In this document: positions 54,773 to 62,101 of the stretch, one piece after another | Numbering within the stretch: the first letter of the stretch is position 1 | How the letters are laid out: every line of letters begins with the position of its first letter | NCBI RefSeq assembly: GCF_003666015.1 | Contig: NZ_QPLT01000002.1 | Coordinates: 186,001 to 250,000, forward strand | Direction: 5' to 3' | Source of the DNA: Halorubrum sp. Atlit-26R | GTDB lineage: Archaea; Halobacteriota; Halobacteria; Halobacteriales; Haloferacaceae | Length of the DNA: 64,000 nt | Notes under the pieces: generated by a model | Database searches by the model: none | Seen by the model: the letters and a program-made list of their open reading frames with translations, nothing else | What the model was told of the DNA's origin: nothing | Program-made: the position numbers and the translations under genes

Positions 54773-56296
54773 ATGAGTTCCGGCCTCTTCGATTACACCG
54801 ATTTTCCGCAGATCTCCGGTGAGCTCTTTCGGACCGTCCAGCGTCGGGACCTCTACGACGACGACAAGCGGTTCGTCGACGCCGAGCCGCGCGTCTCCCC
54901 GGATCTCGTGTTCGAGCGGTACCTGTCCGGACGCGACCGCCCCGACTTCGACTTAGAGTCGTTCGTCGAGGCCCACTTCCGGCTACCGGAACCGGTCGCG
55001 GCGTCGCCGGACCTTGCCGCGTCGCGGTCGATGGAGGACCACGTCTCCTCGCTGTGGGGGACGTTGACCCGAACGTTCGAGGACGCCGGCCCGGCGGGAT
55101 CGACGCTCGTTCCCCTCCCGAACCCGCACGTGGTCCCGGGCGGCCGCTTCCGCGAGATGTACTACTGGGACAGCTACTTCACCGCCGAGGGGCTGGCGGC
55201 GGCCGACCGAACCGACCTGATCGCCGGGATGGTCGGGAACATCGCGTCGCTTCTGGACCGCTTCGGCTTCGTCCCGCTGGGGAACCGGGCGTACTACGAC
55301 AGTCGGTCGCAGGTCCCGCTGTTCTACCGGATGCTCCGCGTGCTGGAGCGCGCCGAGGGGTTCGACGCGGTCGCTCCCCACGTGGAGGCGCTCCGGACGG
55401 AACACGAGTTCTGGATGAACGGGTCCGGTCGGGTCGCCGAGGCGGAGGGTCCGGCGGCCCACCGCCGCGCCGTCGGGCTCGCGGACGGGACGGTCCTCAA
55501 CCGCTACTGGGACGACCGCGCCCGCCCGCGGCCGGAGTCGTACCACGAGGACCGGCGGCTCGCCGAGCGCGTCCCCGTCGACGACCGCCCCGAGTTGTTC
55601 CGCGACGTCCGGGCCGCCTGCGAGTCCGGGTGGGACTTCAGCTCCCGGTGGCTCGCGGGCGACGACCTCACCACCATCCGGACGACGGAGCTGGTGCCGG
55701 TCGATCTCAACGCCGTTCTCTTCGGCATGGAGTCCGCCCTCGCGGAGTGGCTCCCCCGGGTCGGACGGAGCGAGGCCGGCGAGCGGTACGCCGACCTGGC
55801 CGCCGACCGCCGCGAGGCGATCAACCGGTACTGCTGGGACCCGGACGCCGAGTTCTACGTCGACCACTCGTGGGTCGACGACCGCCGATCGGACCGCCTC
55901 ACGCTCGCCGGCGTCGCGCCGCTTTTCACCGGCGCCGCGACCGACGACCGTGCGGCCGCGGTCGCCGATCGGCTCCGTCGCGACTTCCTCCGCCCCGGCG
56001 GACTGGTGACGACGCTGGAGGCGACCGGCGAGCAGTGGGACGCGCCGAGCGGCTGGGCCCCCCTCCACTGGATGGCGGTCACCGGGCTGCGCCGGTACGG
56101 CCACGACGACTTGGCCGACGAGATCGCGAGCCGCTGGGTCGACCTCGCGCGGAGCTCCTTCGAGGAGACCGGCCGCATGGCGGAGAAGTACGACGTCCGC
56201 ACGGAGGGTGAAACGGCCGATCTGGGCGAGTACGACCCCCAGTACGGGTTCGGCTGGACGAACGGCGTCGTCACCGCGCTGTCGGCGCGGGAGTAG
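54773..56296 (+). CDS. Trehalase (glycoside hydrolase family 37)
   Basis: 507 residues. Both trehalase signatures are present: PGGRFREMYYWDSYF at about residue 121 and QWDAPSGWAPLHW at about 421. By comparison with E. coli Tre37A the catalytic acid is the Asp in ESGWDFSSRW (about 287) and the base is the Glu in MAEKYDV (about 469). It hydrolyses trehalose to two glucose molecules. No signal peptide, so it acts inside after uptake. An ATG at 54773 is preferred to a GTG nine bases earlier from promoter spacing. Confidence 0.93.
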   Translation: MSSGLFDYTDFPQISGELFRTVQRRDLYDDDKRFVDAEPRVSPDLVFERYLSGRDRPDFDLESFVEAHFRLPEPVAASPDLAASRSMEDHVSSLWGTLTRTFEDAGPAGSTLVPLPNPHVVPGGRFREMYYWDSYFTAEGLAAADRTDLIAGMVGNIASLLDRFGFVPLGNRAYYDSRSQVPLFYRMLRVLERAEGFDAVAPHVEALRTEHEFWMNGSGRVAEAEGPAAHRRAVGLADGTVLNRYWDDRARPRPESYHEDRRLAERVPVDDRPELFRDVRAACESGWDFSSRWLAGDDLTTIRTTELVPVDLNAVLFGMESALAEWLPRVGRSEAGERYADLAADRREAINRYCWDPDAEFYVDHSWVDDRRSDRLTLAGVAPLFTGAATDDRAAAVADRLRRDFLRPGGLVTTLEATGEQWDAPSGWAPLHWMAVTGLRRYGHDDLADEIASRWVDLARSSFEETGRMAEKYDVRTEGETADLGEYDPQYGFGWTNGVVTALSARE

Positions 56297-56370
56297 GCCT
56301 CCGCCGGGCACGCTGACTCGCCGCGGCGCAGTTCTGAACGCTTATCCCCGACGACCGACTTCGATCGGGT

Positions 56371-57078
56371 ATGAGCGACGACGACGCCGTCGATGTCGAG
56401 TCCCCCGACGACGCCGAGGGCGACGCGGCGAGAGCGAACGGCACGGCGGAGGCGGCCGCCGAGGGAGCGAGCGGCGAGTCGGGCGGCAACGAATCGGGTG
56501 ACGGGGAGTCGAGCAGAGACGCCCCCGGCGCCCGCCGCGACGGCGAGGCGATCGCCGCGGCCGTCGCCGAACACGACGAGGCGCTCGCGCGGGAGGTCGC
56601 GGCCTTAGAGGCGGACCTCGCCGAGACCCGCGAGGCGCTCCGCGAGCGCGACGAGGAGGTCGAGGAGCTGACGAGCAAGCTCGCCCGCGTGAAGGCGGAC
56701 TTCAGCAACTACAAGGAGCGCGCGAAGCGGAAGCAGGAGGACATCCGCGAGCGCGCCTCCGAGGCGCTCGTCGAGCGGCTCACCCCCGTTCGCAACGATC
56801 TCCTGCGCGCGCTCGACCAGGACGAGGGGAGCGACCTCCGGCCCGGCGTCGAGTCGACGTTAGAGAAGTTCGACGACGTGCTCGCCGAGGAGGGCGTCGA
56901 GGCGATCGACCCCGAGCCGGGCGAGGAGGTCGACCCCGCGCGCCACCAGGTGATGCTCCGCGTCGACAGCGACCGCCTCGAGGGCACGATTCACGAGGTG
57001 TACGAGCCCGGCTACGAGATGGGCGACCGCGTGCTGAGCGAGGCGAAGGTGACCGTCAGCACCGGCGAGGGTGAGTAG
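56371..57078 (+). CDS. grpE: GrpE nucleotide exchange factor
   Basis: 235 residues. A variable acidic N-terminus of about 80 residues is followed by the long dimerisation helix (EEVEELTSKLARVKADFSNY then KERAKRKQEDIRERA) and the beta domain ending VYEPGYEMGDRVLSEAKVTV, the family signature. It exchanges ADP for ATP on DnaK. dnaK itself is not next to it. The Hsp70-like gene 3.5 kb away at 60533 is a divergent family member, not the usual partner. Confidence 0.95.
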   Translation: MSDDDAVDVESPDDAEGDAARANGTAEAAAEGASGESGGNESGDGESSRDAPGARRDGEAIAAAVAEHDEALAREVAALEADLAETREALRERDEEVEELTSKLARVKADFSNYKERAKRKQEDIRERASEALVERLTPVRNDLLRALDQDEGSDLRPGVESTLEKFDDVLAEEGVEAIDPEPGEEVDPARHQVMLRVDSDRLEGTIHEVYEPGYEMGDRVLSEAKVTVSTGEGE

Positions 57079-57126
57079 CGCGGTACAGGGGCCCGCGCGC
57101 CGAGTGAGGGCGTCGCGGGACCGCTT

Positions 57127-57921
57127 TCACGACCGAACGGCGGCCTCGTAGGCGTCGATCAGTTCGTCGAGGCCGGCGTCCGGTTCGGCGGTGTGGGGCA
57201 CCGACAGCGGCGAGACCGACACCTCGCCGTCGACGACGGCCCGCCGGTCGGTCCCGACCGGGTCGGGCACGTCGCCGTCGTTCATCAGGCCCCAGATCGG
57301 GTCGGAAAAGCCCACGCGGCCGTCGCCGTTCCGCTCCGCGCGCATCCCGTACCACGTCGAGGGCGTCGTGACCCGGAGCGGCGCCCGGTCCGCGTCCGCG
57401 ATGGGCGCGTTGACGTTGAGGTAGTCCGCGCGGTCGAACACGCCGGCGTCGGCCGCCTCGTCGAAGAGGAACCGCGTCGCGCGGACCGCGTGCGCGAAGT
57501 CTTCGCGCTCGAACTCCCGTTTCCACCAGTCGTCGCCGCCGGGCACGTACATCGAGGTCGCCACCGCGGGCACGCCGAAGAACGCCGCCTCGACCGCCGC
57601 GGAGACGGTCCCCGACCGACCGAGCGTGTATGCGCCGAGGTTCGCCCCCTCGTTACAGCCGGCGACGACCGCGTCGGCGTCCGTGACGAGCTCGTCGAGC
57701 CCCGCGACGACGCAGTCCACGGGGGTGCCGTCTACCACGTACCCCAGCTCGTGGTCGTCGACCGCGACGTCCGCGGAGAGGCGGCGGCCGACCGAGGACT
57801 GGTCGTCGGCCGGCGCGACGACCGTCACCTCGTACTCGTCCGCGAGCGCGTCGTACAACGCGCGTACCCCCGCGGCGTCGACGCCGTCGTCGTTGGTCAG
57901 CAGGATCCGGTCGACGCTCAT
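57127..57921 (-). CDS. surE: 5'/3'-nucleotidase SurE
   Basis: 264 residues from the ATG at 57919-57921. The metal site is in ILLTNDDGVDA and VVAPADDQSSVGRR, and CNEGANLGAYTLGRSGTVSA is the SurE signature. It removes phosphate from nucleoside monophosphates. It is convergent with grpE. Confidence 0.94.
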   Translation of the reverse strand: MSVDRILLTNDDGVDAAGVRALYDALADEYEVTVVAPADDQSSVGRRLSADVAVDDHELGYVVDGTPVDCVVAGLDELVTDADAVVAGCNEGANLGAYTLGRSGTVSAAVEAAFFGVPAVATSMYVPGGDDWWKREFEREDFAHAVRATRFLFDEAADAGVFDRADYLNVNAPIADADRAPLRVTTPSTWYGMRAERNGDGRVGFSDPIWGLMNDGDVPDPVGTDRRAVVDGEVSVSPLSVPHTAEPDAGLDELIDAYEAAVRS

Positions 57922-58069
57922 ACCCGGATCACGGGCGAGTCGGGCAAAAGTCCACCGTCGGTCGGCGGCACGACGGCACCGAAGCGGCCGGAGGCGCGCC
58001 CGCACCGAGGCGGCCGCGGACGCCGGACCGAACGGAAAAGCACACGTATCGCCGGACCGACGCGTCGGT

Positions 58070-58429
58070 ATGGGATTCGGGGACACCGCCAAGAAGATCC
58101 AGACGCTCGCCGACCGCGCGGAGCGCACCTACAAGAAGATCAGCGAGCTGCGCGACGAGGTCGACGAGACGCAGGAGACGGTGATAGACACCTCCGAGCG
58201 CGTGAAGACGCTCGAAAACGAGATGGCCGAACAGCGGGCCGTCCTCGACGCGGTCGCCGAGGAGGTCGGAGTCGACTTGGAGCGCGTGAGCACCGAGGCG
58301 CACATCACCGACGCCGAGGAGTCGGCGGCCGCCGAGGACGCCGAGGACGATTCGGACGCCGCCGACGACGCGGACGCCGACCCGGTCGCGACCGCCGACC
58401 CCGATGCGAGCGACGAGGACGCCGCTTAA
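58070..58429 (+). CDS. DUF5798-like coiled-coil protein
   Basis: 119 residues from the ATG at 58070. MGFGDTAKKIQTLADRAERT opens an uninterrupted helix to about residue 75 with heptad spacing (KISELRDEVDETQETVIDTS), then a very acidic Asp/Ala/Glu tail. Matches haloarchaeal DUF5798 as I recall it. Function unknown. Its TAA overlaps the stop of the convergent acyltransferase gene by four bases. Confidence 0.75.
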   Translation: MGFGDTAKKIQTLADRAERTYKKISELRDEVDETQETVIDTSERVKTLENEMAEQRAVLDAVAEEVGVDLERVSTEAHITDAEESAAAEDAEDDSDAADDADADPVATADPDASDEDAA

Positions 58430-58974
58430 TCGTTGCTCGGGGCCGCCTCGGCCTGTGAGACGACCTCCGCGGGCACGCCCGCGACGGTCGCGCCCGGCGG
58501 CACGTCCTCCGCGACGAGCGAGTTCGCGGCGACGCGCGCCCCCTCGCCGACGGTGACGCCGGGAAGGACTATGGCACCCGCGCCGATCATCGCCTGATCC
58601 TCGACGACGACGTCGCCGAGCCGGTACTCCTCGTGGAGGAATTCGTGGCAGAGTAGGGTGGCGTCGTACCCGATTATCGCGTCGTCGCCGACGGCGATCC
58701 GCTCGGGCCAGAACACGTCCGGCGTCGACTCCAGTCCCCACGCGACGCCGGTCCCGACCGTGACGCCGATCCGCCGCAGCAGCCAGTTCTTCAGTCGGAG
58801 GCTCGGACAGATCCGCGCGAGGACGATCACGACGTAGTTGCGGACCACCGCGAGCGGCGACTTCGCGTCCGGCCACGACCACAGGGAGTTCCGCACGCCG
58901 CTGGTCGGGTGACGTTCCAGTCGGCCACGTCGATCCGCCGATCCTCCGTCTCCGTTCGTTCCCTCGTCTCTCAC
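58426..58974 (-). CDS. Left-handed beta-helix acyltransferase
   Basis: 182 residues. Hexapeptide repeats of the I/V-G-x4 type run through the C-terminal half (VGDDAIIGYDATLL, MIGAGAIVLPGVTVGEGARV). The catalytic-type His lies in LLCHEFLHEEY. The family transfers acetyl or acyl groups to sugars and other small molecules. Acceptor unknown. A TTATATCC element 22-30 bases before the ATG supports a leaderless start. Confidence 0.85.
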   Translation of the reverse strand: MRDEGTNGDGGSADRRGRLERHPTSGVRNSLWSWPDAKSPLAVVRNYVVIVLARICPSLRLKNWLLRRIGVTVGTGVAWGLESTPDVFWPERIAVGDDAIIGYDATLLCHEFLHEEYRLGDVVVEDQAMIGAGAIVLPGVTVGEGARVAANSLVAEDVPPGATVAGVPAEVVSQAEAAPSND

Positions 58975-59072
58975 GGACCTCGATTGACGGGGCAGGGATA
59001 TAAGGGTCGCTCAACTTCGTCTGAGTCCGGCCGAGATTTGACCTTTGAAAATGGTTCCGCCGGATGCGTTAT

Positions 59073-59777
59073 TCAGTCGAAATTGCGGGCATGTCTGGCT
59101 TCGTGACATTCTCGACACAATGTACGCAAGTTTCGTGAGGTATCGGAGCCGTCCCGCGACGACGGAAGAACGTGGTCGGCGTGCAATTCCGTGCTGCCGT
59201 TCGGTCCACCTTCAGCACCACAGTTCACACAGGTATACTCGTCACGTTCGTACACCTGTTTGCGAAGCCGATCCCAACGACCGGACTTTCGTTGGCGTTT
59301 GGAACTGGGATCCTCTGGGATCGGCTTCGTCCCAGCGATATGTGGAAATACTTGTGCCGGTGTGTACACCCTGGATGCTCGGAGGTAGACCGCTCGTCTA
59401 TCCGGGTTTAATAAAAACCGGAGTTTGTGGAGGTTCTCAGTGGCTTCTCGAAAGAGTATCTGGAGACGAGTAGGGACATGCCAGACGTGTCTTTTCCTCC
59501 AGAAACCCCAAAGGAGGATCCGAATCAGATACTGTATCGGAAAAGCGACTAATAAATAGATCGGCCAGAAAACTGCGTGTGTTAGTAACGTACTCGTATC
59601 CGAACCACGCTTGAGGTCCTCGTATTCGTATGCTCCCGGGCGATCCGTCGATGCTGCCGTAACCGAGATACCCTCAATCGAGAATGACCCGTCCGTTTGC
59701 CGTTCGTTCGGGGCCGACGAGGACTCGCTACGCGGACCATTCGACTCCATGTCGTCCGAATCATTTTTGCGAGTCAT
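59073..59777 (-). CDS. Membrane-anchored HNH endonuclease
   Basis: 234 residues from the ATG at 59775-59777; a GTG 15 bases earlier is also possible. Residues 1-60 are hydrophilic and Ser/Asp-rich. Residues about 64-93 form a hydrophobic stretch (ILLWGFW at its end) that should anchor it in the membrane. The C-terminal domain (160-234) is an HNH nuclease: C183-x2-C186 and C221-x2-C224 hold zinc, and H199-x-D201-H202, N216 and H225 form the active site. The sequence is less GC-rich than the core genes. The target (invading DNA or own chromosome) is unknown. It heads the island next to the Hsp70-like system. Confidence 0.85.
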   Translation of the reverse strand: MTRKNDSDDMESNGPRSESSSAPNERQTDGSFSIEGISVTAASTDRPGAYEYEDLKRGSDTSTLLTHAVFWPIYLLVAFPIQYLIRILLWGFWRKRHVWHVPTRLQILFREATENLHKLRFLLNPDRRAVYLRASRVYTPAQVFPHIAGTKPIPEDPSSKRQRKSGRWDRLRKQVYERDEYTCVNCGAEGGPNGSTELHADHVLPSSRDGSDTSRNLRTLCRECHEARHARNFD

Positions 59778-60202
59778 TATTCGTGTTGACACGGCAGACT
59801 CGTTTCGTCGTCGAGTTCGAGGATTCCCTTTCTTTCTGGACGTATACCGTATCGACGTGTTTCGGATGGCGTGTATCTCGTATCCATACTCTATAGAGAT
59901 GTGTAGCGGCTGTTAATTATATCGGGGTGGAGAGTCCCTATTGTACTAACATATTTGATTATTATATACGTATTCTACTTCGCATATGTATGTTTTCCGA
60001 AGGATACGGTCGGCGAGTTAATGTAAGTCCAATTATGAATTGCTCCAAGCAAGCGTTTTGTCAAGACGGTATCTATCATTATCGGCGTCCTCGGTGCCAA
60101 TTCGTTCGCTCCCGCGAAGACGGGATCTGCTCACAGCGGAAGCACGGGTCGTGGACCGAGGAGCTATGGACGAGGACGCTCAGCAACGCTACTGTGGTCT
60201 CA

Positions 60203-60222
60203 TGACACGATTCTTCGTGTCA
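60203..60222. repeat. Perfect hairpin, 8-bp stem and 4-base loop
   Basis: TGACACGA and TCGTGTCA are exact inverted arms around TTCT. It lies 14 bases before a larger palindrome, forming a pair. Confidence 0.8.
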
Positions 60223-60236
60223 CTACAGATGTGATT

Positions 60237-60275
60237 TCGGAGAGTGTCGATCCGTACCGGATCGACACTCTCCGA
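60237..60275. repeat. Perfect palindrome, 18-bp arms and 3-base loop
   Basis: The arms TCGGAGAGTGTCGATCCG and CGGATCGACACTCTCCGA are exact reverse complements separated by TAC. The stem is GC-rich within an AT-rich region. No T run follows, so it does not look like a simple terminator. Confidence 0.9.
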
Positions 60276-60502
60276 GACTGGTGTGTATACCGCGTACCGC
60301 AATCTCTCCGTACCACCGCGACCGCGTTTCCTCTTCAGCCGAGGCACGAAGTAGCCAAAATCGCGTTTCTTTTATACATTGTGAAATTATTACGTTATCT
60401 GACAAATTGGATAAGTAATGAATTAATCAAAATCTCCGTTTTGAACCAGCTTCAGTCGTGCGTTTTCTTCATTTCAATTGATCACTGACGCGAAGCACAG
60501 CT

Positions 60503-60510
60503 ATTTATAT
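60503..60510 (+). promoter_or_regulatory. TATA element of the Hsp70-like operon
   Basis: ATTTATAT lies 23-30 bases before the ATG at 60533, indicating a leaderless transcript. Confidence 0.6.
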
Positions 60511-60532
60511 TCTCAGAATAGTATCAAGTCGT

Positions 60533-62086
60533 ATGTCTAGCCGTTATAAGCCAGTCGGTATTGATCTCGGGACGACTCGATCCGCCCTCGCTACCGTGAT
60601 CAACGAGGAGCCGGAACTAGTCGAAAACATGGAGGGGGAGTATCTTACCCCGAGCGTCGTCCAGATCGATGAAAGTACGGAGGCGATCGTTGGAAGCGAA
60701 GCAGCGAACTCGGCAGCACAGTACCCCGAGAGAACCGTGCGAGAAATAAAGCGAAAGATGGGTGACCAGGAGCCTCTTCGCATAGATGGCGAAGAATACC
60801 TACCGGAAGAGATCTCAGCACTTACCCTGAAAAAAGTGGTTAACGACGCTGAAGCACGGCTTGATAGAACGATATCGAACGCGGTTATCACCGTTCCAGC
60901 ATACTTCGGAGAAGCCGAACGGTCAGCAACGAAATCTGCGGGGGATATCGCGGGTCTCGAAATAGACCGCCTCCTCCCCGAGCCGAGTGCGGCCTGTCTC
61001 GCATACGGATATCAGAAGGGAAAACTCGGCGAGGGTGGAGACGAGTTGGTCTTCGTTTACGATCTCGGCGGAGGGACGTTCGACGCATCGCTTGTCGAGG
61101 TCGATTACGACATCAATTTCTATGAAACAAAGCAGACGGACGGGATAAACTCTCTCGGAGGAAAAGACTGGACCGAAACGATAGCGGACTGGATCACACA
61201 CAAGGCCGAAAACGAGTCCGATCAGGATCCGACCGAAAGCCCAGAAGTAATGGAACGGATCAATAAGGCAGCTAGGGAGGCAAAACACACCCTCTCCTCA
61301 AAATCGGAGACAAAGATCAGTATTCCGTTCCTCCTTGAGGGCTACAATTTCGAAGCGGAGCTGGCACGAGAAGAGTTCAATGAGATGTCGAAAGAGCTGA
61401 TAGAAAGAACCCGAGAGCCGATGGACAGGCTATTTGAAACTTCGGAGTACGATCCGGAGGAAGTAGATACGGTTCTGCTGATCGGTGGGTCCTCTCGAAT
61501 GAAACAGGTTCACGAGTTCGTTGAGAACTATTTCGGACAAGCGCCTTCACAAGAGATCAGCCCGGACAGATCCGTCGCCCGTGGTGCCGCCATTCAAGCT
61601 GGTATACTCGCGGACGAAGTTGATGTCGGTGTGGCTGAAAACGGAGAAACCGGCGTTGGTGCCGCGGACATCATTGACGTCGTTCCCAAAACGTTGGGTG
61701 TCGAATTAAATGACGGCCGCATGTCTCCCGTCATCGAAACGAACGAAGCCATGCCCGTAGAGACGCGTAAAGAACAGTATTCCACGATCAGGGACGACCA
61801 AACGACCGTTCGTTTCCCGATCAGGGAGGGCGAATCAGAGATGGCCGAAGACAACGATCTGATCGGAGATGTCGTTTTAGGTAAAAACAAGCCGATTCCA
61901 CCACGTGACCCGTCTGAAACATCGCTTGCGGTCACGTTTATATTTGACAAGGACGGGACGCTGGAAGTCGAAGCGGAGGATCTACTATCCGGGAACAGTA
62001 TCGACGCTGTTTTTGAAGGTGTGGGTCGCCATAGCGAGAGTAATGTAGAAGAGATGCGGTCAACGTTGCCGACGGTTAAGGACTGA
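60533..62086 (+). CDS. Lid-less Hsp70-like ATPase of an accessory system
   Basis: 517 residues, about 120 shorter than DnaK. The nucleotide-binding domain is complete: phosphate 1 GIDLGTTRS (9-17), phosphate 2 VYDLGGGTFDAS (175-186), adenosine motif VLLIGGSSRMKQV (314-326). DnaK's Thr199 (GDTHLGG) is replaced here by Asn206 (GINSLGG). A beta substrate domain (about 385-495) is followed by only about 20 residues, so the helical lid is absent. It carries a long non-standard segment at about 360-375. The J-like membrane protein gene follows after 15 bases. Lower GC content than the core genes. Confidence 0.88.
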   Translation: MSSRYKPVGIDLGTTRSALATVINEEPELVENMEGEYLTPSVVQIDESTEAIVGSEAANSAAQYPERTVREIKRKMGDQEPLRIDGEEYLPEEISALTLKKVVNDAEARLDRTISNAVITVPAYFGEAERSATKSAGDIAGLEIDRLLPEPSAACLAYGYQKGKLGEGGDELVFVYDLGGGTFDASLVEVDYDINFYETKQTDGINSLGGKDWTETIADWITHKAENESDQDPTESPEVMERINKAAREAKHTLSSKSETKISIPFLLEGYNFEAELAREEFNEMSKELIERTREPMDRLFETSEYDPEEVDTVLLIGGSSRMKQVHEFVENYFGQAPSQEISPDRSVARGAAIQAGILADEVDVGVAENGETGVGAADIIDVVPKTLGVELNDGRMSPVIETNEAMPVETRKEQYSTIRDDQTTVRFPIREGESEMAEDNDLIGDVVLGKNKPIPPRDPSETSLAVTFIFDKDGTLEVEAEDLLSGNSIDAVFEGVGRHSESNVEEMRSTLPTVKD

Positions 62087-62101
62087 ATCAGACACACATC
62101 A

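Larger units (their letters stand above)
59778..60532. other. AT-rich region without a supportable gene
   Basis: 755 bases between the HNH gene and the Hsp70-like gene, far poorer in GC than the chromosome average here. Short open frames exist on both strands, but none has a start, composition or similarity that supports a gene. It holds two adjacent hairpins (60203-60222 and 60237-60275) and the promoter of the Hsp70-like gene. Confidence 0.6.

Noticed and set aside
60040-60234. Small gene before the Hsp70-like operon
   Set aside because: Open frame of 64 codons with no start context, no homology I recognise and a composition like the surrounding AT-rich DNA. It ends inside the hairpin region.
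60533-62086. Housekeeping dnaK
   Set aside because: Too short, no lid, changed active-site Thr position, island composition and a non-standard J-like partner. GrpE at 56371 is a separate gene in core-type DNA.
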